Notes: a model not told the origin generated them from the letters alone. A DNA stretch of 64,000 bases from an uncultured Collinsella sp. (GCA_900543025.1 UQPP01000002.1:52966-116965), one strand, 5' to 3'; counted from the stretch's first letter, positions 1 to 8,481 are shown. Translations and numbers: made by a program.

Positions 1-1517
1 GCCGCTCCCCCGCCATCCCCGGGACGACGGCGCGTGACCTTGACCTCGCCATCCGAGACCTGATCGGCCACGGAGGGCACTGAGGGCTTCTGTTGCGCGC
101 CCGAGGAATGGCGACGGCGCGGACGCGGCGCGCGCTCCTCCTCGCCACGTGACTTGCCGCTCTTGTCGACAGGCGCATCGGAGGCCGAGGCGCCCTTGGA
201 AGCGGCACCGGCCTCGCGAGCAGCTGCGGCGCGGAAGGCGTCCTCGCGCTCCTCGCTCGACAGATGACGGCGGCGGCGACGTGTGGGGTTCATGCCGCCG
301 CCGCGATTCTGCTGCTGGGGCTGCTGAGCCTCGCGCTCGCGGGAAGCGTTCTTGCCTGCGGGAGCGACCTCGCCGGCATCGCCCGAACCCGAGCGTTTGC
401 GACGACGACGGCCACCGGCGGCCTCCTCGGCCTCGGGTGCCTCAACCTTACCACGGCCCTTTCCGCGGCCACGGCCCTCGCCCTGCCCCTGACCGGCGCG
501 AGCATCGGATTCGGCATCGCGACGACGGCGCTTGGGCATCGACGTGCCGGCAAGACGGTCGGCGCTCGACAGGCCATCGCCCACGTCGACGCCGTTCTCG
601 CGGTCGAGCTCCATGAGCGCCAGGCGCATCTCGGGCGACTCGATGCGCTCGAGCACGTCACGCGTCACGCAGTCGGGGCGGCAATTGCAGCCCTGCTCGG
701 CAGCCTTCTTTTTGCAGCCCTCCGAGCACGTCATATCGGCTAGGTTGACCTTAAAAACCTTGCCGTTCTCCAGGCGCAGCACCAGCTGCTCACGCGGCGT
801 GTCATATTCCTGAATACGCGCCTTGCCGAGCGGCGTATCGATGAGCGTCTTCTTTTTGGGCGCACGGCTCTTAAAGTCCTTGTACGCCTCGAACTCATAA
901 CGCAGGCAGCACATCAGGCGGCCGCACACGCCGCTGATCTTGGACGAGTTGAGCGGCAGGTCCTGCTCTTTTGCCATGCGAATCGAGACGGGTTCAAACT
1001 GTCCGCCAAAGCGCGTGCAGCAGAGCTCCTGTCCGCACTGGGCGTAGCCACCCACCAGGCGGGTCTCGTCGCGCACGCCGATCTGGCGCATGTCGACGCG
1101 AATGTGCAGCGTCGAGGACAGGTCCTTGACGAGCTGGCGAAAATCGACGCGCTCCTCGGCCGCAAAGTAGAACACGGCCTTCTCGCCGCCAAACAGGTAC
1201 TCAACGCCCACCGGCTTCATCTCGAGGTCGAGCTCCTTGACCAGGCGGCGGAAGTCGACCATGGCCTCGTCGCCCTGAATGGCCAGGTCGTCGGCAAGCT
1301 GCAGGTCGATGTCGCTCGCCACGCGCAGCACGGGCTTGAGCGGCTGACCGATCTCGTCTTGCGGCACCTCAAAGGGATCGGCCGTGACCAGGCCGATCTC
1401 GGTTCCGCGCTCGGTGGAGCAAATGGCATAATCGGCCTCGAGGATATCCAGATCCTGCGGATCAAACCACAGGTCGCGCGAGGCGTAGGTAAACTTAACG
1501 GGTACGACTAACGGCAT
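1..1517 (-). CDS. ricT: PSP1-domain protein, RicT/YaaT family (3' end outside window)
   Basis: The frame stays open from the ATG at 1517 to the left edge, so at least 505 residues are present and the C-terminus is missing. The PSP1 hallmark cysteines are visible: CGQELCC at residues 161-167 and CGRLMCC at 198-204. In Bacillus RicT these belong to the iron-sulfur RicAFT complex that acts with RNase Y on mRNA processing; that role is family knowledge, not shown here. From about residue 330 the protein turns into a low-complexity tail rich in Arg, Gly, Glu and Gln, with runs such as GQGQGEGRGRGKGRGK, far longer than the usual ~280-residue family member. The start overlaps the holB stop by 10 bases, so it is translationally coupled in a tmk-holB-ricT operon, a common bacterial order. 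RicA and RicF partners are not in the window. Confidence 0.88.
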   Translation of the reverse strand, partial: MPLVVPVKFTYASRDLWFDPQDLDILEADYAICSTERGTEIGLVTADPFEVPQDEIGQPLKPVLRVASDIDLQLADDLAIQGDEAMVDFRRLVKELDLEMKPVGVEYLFGGEKAVFYFAAEERVDFRQLVKDLSSTLHIRVDMRQIGVRDETRLVGGYAQCGQELCCTRFGGQFEPVSIRMAKEQDLPLNSSKISGVCGRLMCCLRYEFEAYKDFKSRAPKKKTLIDTPLGKARIQEYDTPREQLVLRLENGKVFKVNLADMTCSEGCKKKAAEQGCNCRPDCVTRDVLERIESPEMRLALMELDRENGVDVGDGLSSADRLAGTSMPKRRRRDAESDARAGQGQGEGRGRGKGRGKVEAPEAEEAAGGRRRRKRSGSGDAGEVAPAGKNASREREAQQPQQQNRGGGMNPTRRRRRHLSSEEREDAFRAAAAREAGAASKGASASDAPVDKSGKSRGEEERAPRPRRRHSSGAQQKPSVPSVADQVSDGEVKVTRRRPGDGGGA

Positions 1518-2635
1518 TTCAGTGCCTTCCTGATATCGAACAGCATGACCTCGATGGCCAGCTGGGGAGTAACGTTTCTGGCGATGTTGCGCTCGGCGGT
1601 TGCGACCGCCTCGAGCGCCCGGGTGGCGCCCGCAACATTGGTCGCGGCGGCAAGCCGACCGATCGTGTCGCGCACATCCTCGTTCACGACGTCGGCCGCC
1701 TCATCCTGAAGCGTCAGCAGCACGTCGCGCATGAGCGTCCGCGCGCTCGCCAGCGCTTCCATGATACCCGAACGCTCGCGCGCGTTGAGTTCGCGCTTGT
1801 TGCGGTCCTCAAGCTGCTTCAATGCTCCACGCGACAGGTAATCGGCGTTTTGCTCGAGCACCTTTTCCTGCGTGGACTTGACCTCGGCGAGCGGCGCCTT
1901 AACGGCGACGATGAGTGACTTGGCGCGGCTGAGCACGTCGGCCTCGTCGGCGGCGATAAGCGAATCGATGGCGCGAACCATCTGACGGCGGGCGTCCTGG
2001 CGCTCGGCGCTCTTGAGGAACTCGATGCCACGCGTGGGGCTTCCCGCTACGGCGACGGCCATGCGGCAACGCGCAGGGTCCTGACCGGTGGCGCGGCTCA
2101 CGGCCTGCGCGGCGACGACGGGCGATACCAGCCGAAACGGCACGCACTGGCAGCGGCTCACGATGGTGGGCAACATCACGTCTGCCGAGGTGCCCAGCAG
2201 GATGAACATAACGCCCTCGGGCGGCTCCTCGAGTGTTTTGAGCAGTGCGTTGGCGGTGTTGGCGCGCAGTTGCTCGGCACGGTCGATGATGTAGACCTTG
2301 GCCTTGGCACGGATGGGCGCCAGCGGAACGTCGTCGAGCAGCTCGCGGGTCTGGGCGATGAGGTAGCCCGTGGCGCTCTCGGGCGTGTAATAGTGCACGT
2401 CGGGGTGCGTATGGCGGGCGACGCGCACGCAGCTATCGCATGAGCCGCAGCCATCCTGCTCGCACAGGAAGGCTTGGGCGAGCGCCCACGCGGCGTCGAG
2501 CTTGCCCGCGCCGGGCGCGCCCAAAAACAGGTAGGCGTGCGATGCGCGACCGCTGGCGACGGCATTGGTCAAAAAGTCGCGCACGCGCTCTTGGGTGTCG
2601 AGCTTGGCCAGCAGGCTTGCCTGAGCGGGGGCCAT
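1508..2635 (-). CDS. holB: DNA polymerase III delta' subunit
   Basis: Clamp-loader AAA+ subunit that helps load the beta sliding clamp at replication forks. The N-terminal ATPase fold shows a P-loop GAPGAGK (about residues 39-45), a zinc-binding set C58, C63, C66, C69, the segment LLKTLEEPPEG, and the sensor-1/SRC signature IVSRCQ typical of DnaX and delta' proteins. The P-loop lysine is followed by Leu rather than Thr/Ser, which fits the weak or absent ATPase activity of delta' subunits. I chose the ATG at 2635, one base after the tmk stop, over an in-frame start seven codons upstream that would lie inside tmk. The length of 375 aa is normal. It is followed with a 10-base overlap by ricT. 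Confidence 0.9.
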   Translation of the reverse strand: MAPAQASLLAKLDTQERVRDFLTNAVASGRASHAYLFLGAPGAGKLDAAWALAQAFLCEQDGCGSCDSCVRVARHTHPDVHYYTPESATGYLIAQTRELLDDVPLAPIRAKAKVYIIDRAEQLRANTANALLKTLEEPPEGVMFILLGTSADVMLPTIVSRCQCVPFRLVSPVVAAQAVSRATGQDPARCRMAVAVAGSPTRGIEFLKSAERQDARRQMVRAIDSLIAADEADVLSRAKSLIVAVKAPLAEVKSTQEKVLEQNADYLSRGALKQLEDRNKRELNARERSGIMEALASARTLMRDVLLTLQDEAADVVNEDVRDTIGRLAAATNVAGATRALEAVATAERNIARNVTPQLAIEVMLFDIRKALKCR

Positions 2636-2636
2636 G

Positions 2637-3320
2637 TTACTCGGCCTCCTGGGCAAGCGCGGCGGTGACGGCGTCCTGGGAAATATCGAGGCCGTAGGCG
2701 CGAACCTGCTCGACCGTCTTCTCGAAGACTTCCTCGATGGTCGCGGTCGCGTCGATGAGCTTTACGCGGTTTGGTTCCTCGGCGGCAATGCCGCAAAATC
2801 CCTGGTAGACGCGCTCTTGGAAGGCCATGCCCTTGGCCTCCATGCGGTCGGCCGCACCGCGGTCGGCCATGCGCAGCGCCGCCTGCTCGGGTGTGATGTG
2901 ATAGACGAGCGTGAGCGCCGGGTGCGTACCCGCGACGGCCAGGTTGTTGGCGTCGCGTACTATCTGGCGATCGAGGCCATCGGCAAACGCCTGGTAGCAG
3001 GTCGTGGAATCGTAGAAGCGATCGCACAGGACCACCTTACCGACAGCAAGGGCGGGCACGATGACCTCGTGCACCAACTGAGCGCGCGCCGCCTCGTAGA
3101 GCAACAACTCGCAGGTGTCGCCCATCGCTGTATTGGCGGGGTCGAGCAGCAGAGCACGGATCTTTTCGCTGATGGCGGTACCGCCCGGCTCGCGCAGGCT
3201 CACAACCTGGTAGCCAGCGAACTCAAGCGCGCGGGCAAGCAGGCGCGCCTGCGTAGACTTGCCGGCACCGTCGACGCCCTCGAGCGTGATAAAGCTATGT
3301 TGAGCGGGCTCAAAAGCCAT
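2637..3320 (-). CDS. tmk: Thymidylate kinase
   Basis: Phosphorylates dTMP to dTDP for DNA synthesis in the cytoplasm. The 227-aa protein has the family P-loop EGVDGAGKSTQ near residue 15, the DRF(Y/x)DST dTMP-binding motif (DRFYDSTTCYQ), and a typical REPGGT segment (REPGGTAISE) after the first strand. Length and motif order match bacterial Tmk. It is the first gene of the tmk-holB-ricT cluster, with a single base between its stop and the holB start. The ~300 bases upstream hold repeat elements and no gene. Confidence 0.95.
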   Translation of the reverse strand: MAFEPAQHSFITLEGVDGAGKSTQARLLARALEFAGYQVVSLREPGGTAISEKIRALLLDPANTAMGDTCELLLYEAARAQLVHEVIVPALAVGKVVLCDRFYDSTTCYQAFADGLDRQIVRDANNLAVAGTHPALTLVYHITPEQAALRMADRGAADRMEAKGMAFQERVYQGFCGIAAEEPNRVKLIDATATIEEVFEKTVEQVRAYGLDISQDAVTAALAQEAE

Positions 3321-3409
3321 GGGCGCAGCCCCTTCCTACAAGGCGCGTAAATGCAGATATATCAACCAAGCCATGATACCCCAGCGTCCGGCGCGCCCCA
3401 AATCGGACC

Positions 3410-3465
3410 TAGTCATTGGAGACGTTCTTAAATGACTAGTCGTTCAAGAACGTCCCCAATGACTA
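3410..3465. repeat. Palindromic intergenic repeat, family R1
   Basis: Inverted repeat with 20-base arms (3410-3429 and 3446-3465) that match at 19 of 20 positions. The arm reads TAGTCATTGGRGACGTTCTT. Shorter or partial relatives occur at 36439-36484, 59041-59072 and 12103-12115. No coding potential and no adjacent transposase. Confidence 0.75.
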
Positions 3466-3479
3466 AAGGTGCCTTTCTA

Positions 3480-3548
3480 AAGTTGCGGTGAAATAGGGAC
3501 TGATTGAAGCTCTAAGACCGCCAAACAGTCCCTATTTCACCGCAACTT
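3480..3548. repeat. Palindromic intergenic repeat, family R2 (copy a)
   Basis: Perfect 23-base inverted arms at 3480-3502 and 3526-3548 with a 23-base loop. The arm core is GCGGTGAAATAGGGACTG. Related copies lie at 4618-4686 and 52318-52385. Together with the 4618 copy it brackets the zinc-ribbon gene at 3617-4600. Confidence 0.8.
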
Positions 3549-3573
3549 ATGATGGGGAATTTTGAGCGCTGGG

Positions 3574-3579
3574 TATAAT
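3574..3579 (+). promoter_or_regulatory. Candidate -10 box for the zinc-ribbon gene
   Basis: A perfect TATAAT lies 38 bases before the start codon at 3617, just outside repeat R2. No convincing -35 box is visible, so this is a weak call. Confidence 0.4.
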
Positions 3580-3616
3580 CGTCGTATTGCATTGAAATGT
3601 GGCGAAAGGAGTGGCA

Positions 3617-4600
3617 ATGTCTCGGTATTGCGCCTCGTGCGGCAAGCTTCTTGCAGATAATGCCAAGTTCTGCACCTCGTGCGGTGCACCCGTTGAGCAA
3701 ACAACCGCGAGCGATAGCCAGCCCGCTTTCGAGCAGACCGGTTCCCTCGATACGCCGCAAGCCAAGGCGGACGACCCCCTCGCCTATCGCCCCGACCCCG
3801 CCGCAGGCCCCGCGGCCGTCGAGACCACGCAGCGCATACCCGTCGCGAGCGGCTCGTCCCAACAGGAGCCGGCTCCCGCATACGCGCCCGCTTCGCCACA
3901 GACCCCCGCCCCCAAAAAGAGCGGCACCGGGCCGCTTATCGCCGTTATCGTTGTGCTGGTGGCAATCATCATCGCCCTGGTCGTTTTCTTTGTGATCAAG
4001 CCTTTCGACAACGCCGCCACGCAGACGACTGCCGAGGTAGCTAAGCTGCACCATGACGTCGACGACGATGACCTAAAGCCTCTCGGCGATCCCAACAGCC
4101 TGTACGACGATGATGACGATGACGACGAGGATGGCGGCGAAGCAACGCTCTCCGAGCAGAACCTCTACCGCCGACTGAGCGAATACTACGACTTGCTCGA
4201 AGACCTCGACAACTACGTCCGTGGCTGCGCGCAGAACTTCAACGGCAGCTATCTGGAAGAAGATCGCACCACCCGTCAAAATCTCGCCGACGTCGCCGAG
4301 CGCACAGAGGACACCATCGAGCAGTATTACGACATCGTCGAGGACCTGGACGTCCCGACGAGCTCTAAGAACTACAGTTCCTGGAAAGACATCGTTGCCC
4401 TGTATGACGACCTGGATCACCGCATTGACGCAATCTGTGATGCCTGGGAGATCAGCCTGAAATACACCAAGCCTGCGGATCACAAGAATGAGATCGTGGC
4501 GCCGCTGTCGCGCGACAACGTGGCGGGCACCAATGACAATAAGTACCGCCTAGACTTTGAGGAGCGCTATCCCAGCGCCAAGCCTGTCGAGGTGAAGTAA
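3617..4600 (+). CDS. Zinc-ribbon, single-pass membrane protein of unknown function
   Basis: I do not recognise a named family beyond the N-terminal zinc ribbon. That ribbon is clear: C5-x2-C8 and C19-x2-C22 (YCASCGK, FCTSCGAP). A Pro/Ala-rich stretch follows, then one membrane segment near residues 105-127 (IAVIVVLVAIIIALVVFF), then a very acidic run of about nine Asp/Glu residues and a helical domain of about 140 residues. The ribbon should be cytoplasmic and the C-terminal domain extracellular if the usual orientation holds. The start at 3617 is chosen for its AAAGGAG ribosome site six bases upstream, six codons inside the longest open frame. The gene stands alone between two R2 repeats and points toward topA. 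Such ribbon-plus-TM proteins are common and unassigned in Coriobacteriia. Confidence 0.8.
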   Translation: MSRYCASCGKLLADNAKFCTSCGAPVEQTTASDSQPAFEQTGSLDTPQAKADDPLAYRPDPAAGPAAVETTQRIPVASGSSQQEPAPAYAPASPQTPAPKKSGTGPLIAVIVVLVAIIIALVVFFVIKPFDNAATQTTAEVAKLHHDVDDDDLKPLGDPNSLYDDDDDDDEDGGEATLSEQNLYRRLSEYYDLLEDLDNYVRGCAQNFNGSYLEEDRTTRQNLADVAERTEDTIEQYYDIVEDLDVPTSSKNYSSWKDIVALYDDLDHRIDAICDAWEISLKYTKPADHKNEIVAPLSRDNVAGTNDNKYRLDFEERYPSAKPVEVK

Positions 4601-4617
4601 TCCCAACAACTGATCAA

Positions 4618-4686
4618 AACTTGCGGTGAAATAGGGATTAATTAGGCCTTTTGCCAGCAAAAACAGTCCCTATTTCACCGCAACTT
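4618..4686. repeat. Palindromic intergenic repeat, family R2 (copy b)
   Basis: Arms at 4618-4637 and 4667-4686 are inverted copies; the right arm is the same as in copy a over CAGTCCCTATTTCACCGCAA, while the left arm has diverged where it nears the loop. It lies just after the stop of the zinc-ribbon gene. Confidence 0.78.
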
Positions 4687-4692
4687 AGAAGT

Positions 4693-4730
4693 GGGGCCGG
4701 GCGCGCATTTGCATTTGCGCGCCCGGCCCC
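4693..4730 (-). terminator. Strong GC hairpin downstream of topA
   Basis: Perfect 14-base inverted arms (GGGGCCGGGCGCGC at 4693-4706 and its complement at 4717-4730) with a 10-base loop, 22 bases after the topA stop. There is no clean T-run, so it may act as a 3' stabilising hairpin rather than a canonical terminator. Confidence 0.55.
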
Positions 4731-4751
4731 GCCGCGTCTATATGTGCTCGG

Positions 4752-7325
4752 TTACTTGTCGGCGGCCTTCTTGGTGGTCGTCTTTTTGGCGGTCGTCTTC
4801 TTGGCAGCAGTCTTCTTTGCCGCCGTCGTCTTCTTTGCCGTGCTCGCCTTGGTCGTGGTCTTGCGGCCGCGGGCGGGCTTCTTCTCCTTGGTCGGGCAGT
4901 CCATGTTCACGCAGATGCGCCACGGGCCGCGCGCCGTGTTGACCACCACGATGGGGGCGCCGCACTCGGGGCAGGTCTCACCCGTCGCCTCGAGCTTACC
5001 GCGCGCCGGCAGAGGATAGCTCACGCCGCAGTCATCGTAGTTGGTGCAGCGGATAAAGCGCTTGCCACTCTTCTCGCTCTTGTGCGCGATCAGGTCGCCA
5101 TGGCGTCCGGCCTCGGCGCACACCTTGCACTCGCCCACCTTAAGGTCGGGCTCGTAGTTGGTGGGGCACGTGGGGTTCACGCAAATCTCGAAGGCCTTCT
5201 GGCGGAACGGCTGGCACTTAATGCGCGGCGCGCCGCACTCGGGGCACACGGCCGCCTCGCCCTCGAGCGGGCTTACCTTGACGCCGCTCGGCACCGGATA
5301 GGTCACATCGCAGTCGGGCCAGCCCATGCAGCCGATAAAGCTGCCGCGGGTCTTGGCGCTCGTCTTCATAACCAGGTCCTTGCCGCACTTGGGGCAAGCG
5401 CCCACGCGCGCATCGGCCGTGACGGCGTCGCTGATGGCGTCGCCCAGCTCCTGCGTGTGCTTGAGCAGCTCGTTGAGCACGCCAGCCAGCAGCGCGCGCG
5501 AGTGCGTCACGACATGCTCTTCGGTATCCTCGCCGCGCTCCACACGGGTCATGTCGCCATCGAGCTCGCTGGTCATATCGGGGCTCGTGATGCGCGGGGC
5601 AAACTGCGACAGTGCATCGATAATGGCGATGCCCAGCTGACTCGGCTCCACGGGATCGTTTTTGAGATAGCGCACGGCGTACAGGCGCTCGATGATGCTC
5701 GCGCGCGTGGACTTGGTGCCCAGGCCGCGCTTTTCCATCTCCTGCACGAGCTTGCCCTGGCTGTAGCGCGCGGGCGGCTCGGTCTGCTTGGCCTCGAGCT
5801 TAATGTCGAACACGTCGACCGTATCGCCCTGCTCAAGCGGCGGCATCTGCTCGTCGCGCTTGAGTCCGTACGGGTATGCCTCGCGGAAACCCGGGGTCAC
5901 GAGCACATCGCCCGAAGCCACGAACGGCTCACCGTTCACGTCGAGCTCGAGCTTGGTGTTCTCGATGGTCGCGGGACCCATAAGCGTCGCCAGGAAGCGG
6001 CGGGCGATGAGGTCGTAGAGCTTGCGCTGACCGCCATCGAGCGTGGACGGATCGCCCTCGCCCGTGGGGTAGATAGGCGGGTGGTCGGTGGTCTCGACTT
6101 TGCCGCGCGTGGGCTTCATGGGGCCGGCGAGCACCTTTTTGCACACGGGCGCCAGCGCCGGGTTGATCTTTGCCAGGTCGCTCACCACGGCGCCCAGATC
6201 GAGCGTCGCGGGGTACACGGTGTTGTCGACACGCGGGTAGCTGATGAGGCCCGCCATGTAGAGGGACTCGGCGATGCGCATGGTACGCGCAGGCGAGATG
6301 CCCTCGGCTGCGGCGGCAGCCTGCAGCGAAGTGGTCGCAAACGGCGTGGGCGGCTGCTGCTTGCGCGAGCGCTTGGTCACCGCGGCGACGGTTGCCGTCG
6401 CGACGCCGTCAACATGGCCGTACGCCGTCTCAGCAGCATCCTTGTCGGTAAAGCGCGCCGTCTTGTGCGCGATCTTAAAGCGATCGTCCTCGGCAGCGCC
6501 CTGCGCGGCACCCATGCCGCGAATCTGCCAATAGTCCTCGGGCACAAACGCCATGCGCTCGCGCTCGCGCTCGACCACCAGGGCAAGCGTCGGCGTCTGC
6601 ACGCGGCCGGCGGAGCGCACGTTACCAAAGCCGCCAAACTTGGCGAGCGTCAGGTAGCGCGTCAGCACCGCACCCCAAATGAGGTCGATGTGCTGACGGC
6701 TCTCGCCTGCGTCGGCCAGGTTCTGGTCGAGCGAGACGAGATTATCGAAGGCCTGCGTGATCTCGGCCTTGGTAAACGAAGAATACTGGGCGCGGGCAAC
6801 CGGCAAGTCCGGCGCCACCTCGCGCACCTTGTTGAGGGCGTCCGAACCGATCAGCTCGCCCTCGCGATCGAAGTCCGTAGCGATGATGACGCTGTCGGAC
6901 TTCTTGGCAAGGTTCTTGAGCGAGCGAATGAGCTCTTTCTCGGCCGGCAGCTTAATGACGGGTGCCCAGGTGAGATAGGGCAGACTCTCGAGCTTCCAGC
7001 CCTTGATGGAGATGCCATCGGCAAGAAACGGCTTGCGCTTGGTGTCGTAGGGCGGACGAGCCAGGCCATCGGGCATGTCGGCCGGCAGCATCTCGCCGTC
7101 CTCAGTAACCGAATACCAGCCCAGCTTTTTATCGAACAGCACGCTGTCGCAAAAATCAGGCGCAAGGATGTGACCGGCAAGGCCGATCGTCACGCACTCC
7201 TCGCCCTTCCACTCAAAGCGGTAGATGGCGGTGTTGTACACCTTGTCCTTTTTGGGCTTACCCGTGGACAGACGCTCGGCGATCTGACGCGCGGCGTCGT
7301 TTTTCTCGGCGATGATGAGCTTCAA
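4752..7325 (-). CDS. topA: Type IA DNA topoisomerase (topoisomerase I)
   Basis: Relaxes negative supercoils by single-strand passage. The TOPRIM domain holds DFDREGE at residues 151-157 (metal and acid/base residues). The catalytic tyrosine is Y363 in ISYPRVDN; SAGRVQTPTL near residue 240 is also typical. The YPR-x-DN signature and the short N-terminus resemble archaeal topoisomerase I and TopB more than classical TopA (YMRTDS). The C-terminal third carries several CxxC zinc ribbons (CPKCGK, CPECGAP twice) and ends in a Lys/Ala/Thr tail of repeated KKTTA units, a histone-like DNA-binding tail seen in actinobacterial enzymes. At 857 aa the protein appears intact. It starts 54 bases after the hypB stop and is probably the last gene of the tat-hyp cluster transcript, although its own promoter is possible. 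Confidence 0.93.
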   Translation of the reverse strand: MKLIIAEKNDAARQIAERLSTGKPKKDKVYNTAIYRFEWKGEECVTIGLAGHILAPDFCDSVLFDKKLGWYSVTEDGEMLPADMPDGLARPPYDTKRKPFLADGISIKGWKLESLPYLTWAPVIKLPAEKELIRSLKNLAKKSDSVIIATDFDREGELIGSDALNKVREVAPDLPVARAQYSSFTKAEITQAFDNLVSLDQNLADAGESRQHIDLIWGAVLTRYLTLAKFGGFGNVRSAGRVQTPTLALVVERERERMAFVPEDYWQIRGMGAAQGAAEDDRFKIAHKTARFTDKDAAETAYGHVDGVATATVAAVTKRSRKQQPPTPFATTSLQAAAAAEGISPARTMRIAESLYMAGLISYPRVDNTVYPATLDLGAVVSDLAKINPALAPVCKKVLAGPMKPTRGKVETTDHPPIYPTGEGDPSTLDGGQRKLYDLIARRFLATLMGPATIENTKLELDVNGEPFVASGDVLVTPGFREAYPYGLKRDEQMPPLEQGDTVDVFDIKLEAKQTEPPARYSQGKLVQEMEKRGLGTKSTRASIIERLYAVRYLKNDPVEPSQLGIAIIDALSQFAPRITSPDMTSELDGDMTRVERGEDTEEHVVTHSRALLAGVLNELLKHTQELGDAISDAVTADARVGACPKCGKDLVMKTSAKTRGSFIGCMGWPDCDVTYPVPSGVKVSPLEGEAAVCPECGAPRIKCQPFRQKAFEICVNPTCPTNYEPDLKVGECKVCAEAGRHGDLIAHKSEKSGKRFIRCTNYDDCGVSYPLPARGKLEATGETCPECGAPIVVVNTARGPWRICVNMDCPTKEKKPARGRKTTTKASTAKKTTAAKKTAAKKTTAKKTTTKKAADK

Positions 7326-7379
7326 AAGAGGCTCCTATCTCGTATCTCTGCGGCTACGCCCGCCCGTATGGCGGCCGAC

Positions 7380-8063
7380 TTACGCCCTTGCTTGCTCAAT
7401 CTGCCCGATGAGCCAATCGCACCAGGCATCCATGCCCTCGCCCTTGCGCGCGCTCACGGCAAACCGCGGCGCCTGCGGATTGAGGTCATCGAATGTCTTA
7501 GTATACCTATCCATGTCAAAATCGAAAGCCGGAGCCACGTCGACCTTGTTGAGCAGCTGCGCGCCGGCGTGTTGGAAGATGCCCGGGTACTTGATGGGCT
7601 TGTCGTCGCCCTCGGGCACCGAAAGAATCATGATGGACAGGTTCTCGCCCAGGTCAAAGTCGACCGGGCAGACCAGGTTGCCCACATTTTCGATAAAGAT
7701 GACGTCGATGTTTTCCAGACCCACAGCCTGGTCGAACGCGTCGACGGCCTCCATGATCATGTTGCCCTCGAGGTGGCACAGGCCCCCCGTGTTGATCTGG
7801 ATGGCAGGCATGCCGGCTTCCTTCATGGTGATGGCGTCGACGTCCGAGGCGATGTCGCCCTCGATGACGGCGCAGCGCAGGCCCGCCTTGTCACGCAGGC
7901 GCTCGTTGGTGCCCAGGATCGTGGTGGTCTTGCCCGAGCCAGGGCTCGACAAGACGTTGATCACATAGGTGCCTGCCTCATTAAATCGCTGACGCAGCTG
8001 ATCTGCCAGGCGCTCATTGCGCGACAGGATCGGCGACGCGATATCAATCGTTTTCTCAGCCAT
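7380..8063 (-). CDS. hypB: Hydrogenase nickel incorporation GTPase HypB
   Basis: GTPase that supplies nickel to the large subunit of [NiFe]-hydrogenases, acting with HypA. The P-loop SPGSGKTTT is at residues 40-48, the metal-site Cys-His pair is GGLCHLEG (C96, H97), and the Cys of ENVGNLVCP is C132, all conserved in the G-domain nickel/zinc site. There is no His-rich nickel-storage N-terminus, so it is a metallochaperone-only form. It lies 55 bases downstream of hypA on the same strand. No hydrogenase structural genes or hypCDEF are in the window, so the substrate enzyme is encoded elsewhere. Confidence 0.93.
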   Translation of the reverse strand: MAEKTIDIASPILSRNERLADQLRQRFNEAGTYVINVLSSPGSGKTTTILGTNERLRDKAGLRCAVIEGDIASDVDAITMKEAGMPAIQINTGGLCHLEGNMIMEAVDAFDQAVGLENIDVIFIENVGNLVCPVDFDLGENLSIMILSVPEGDDKPIKYPGIFQHAGAQLLNKVDVAPAFDFDMDRYTKTFDDLNPQAPRFAVSARKGEGMDAWCDWLIGQIEQARA

Positions 8064-8118
8064 ACTCAGCGCTCCTTACTTTGGCCCCTTTATACCCCAT
8101 CACCAGATGGCTAGCGGG

Positions 8119-8475
8119 CTAATCGTCGGGGGTTTCGATTTCGATACTCGCGATATCGAGCTCGCGGCCGTGCAGTAGGCGCACGTTGGCACCACCACAC
8201 TGGGGACAGCGGCAATGGAAGCGATCGTGCTCAAAGACCTCCCCGCAGTCCAGACACTCGCTTTGTGGATGGACTTCCTCCACGGCAAGCTCGCAGCCTC
8301 GCGTGAGCGGGTCCTCATCGCGAAATGTCTCCCACGCAAAGTCGAGCGCCTCGCGCACAACTTCGGTCATATCCCCGATACGCAGCGTTACCAAAACGGC
8401 GCGCGAGGCCCCCGCCCCACGCGCCGCGCGAATCACTGTATCGAGTATGCCGTTGACAATGCCAACCTCGTGCAT
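8119..8475 (-). CDS. hypA: Hydrogenase maturation nickel chaperone HypA
   Basis: Small (118 aa) nickel chaperone that works with HypB. It begins MHE, where His2 is the family nickel ligand, and has the structural zinc site C74-x2-C77 and C90-x2-C93. Length and motif spacing match HypA. The start lies only six bases from the tatC stop, which places it in the same transcript as the Tat translocase. Hydrogenases carrying Tat signal peptides need both nickel insertion and Tat export, so the pairing makes functional sense (inference). Confidence 0.94.
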   Translation of the reverse strand: MHEVGIVNGILDTVIRAARGAGASRAVLVTLRIGDMTEVVREALDFAWETFRDEDPLTRGCELAVEEVHPQSECLDCGEVFEHDRFHCRCPQCGGANVRLLHGRELDIASIEIETPDD

Positions 8476-8481
8476 ACCGAT

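Noticed and set aside
4095..4140. Asp-codon run in the zinc-ribbon gene as a tandem DNA repeat or assembly error
   Set aside because: It uses mixed GAC, GAT and GAG codons and the frame stays open on both sides, so it is a genuine acidic stretch.
5082..8114. A 1010-codon open frame on the plus strand
   Set aside because: It is antisense to topA and hypB, whose motifs are unmistakable. Long antisense frames arise from the high-GC third-position bias; the translation shows no family and is rich in His, Arg, Leu and Ala.
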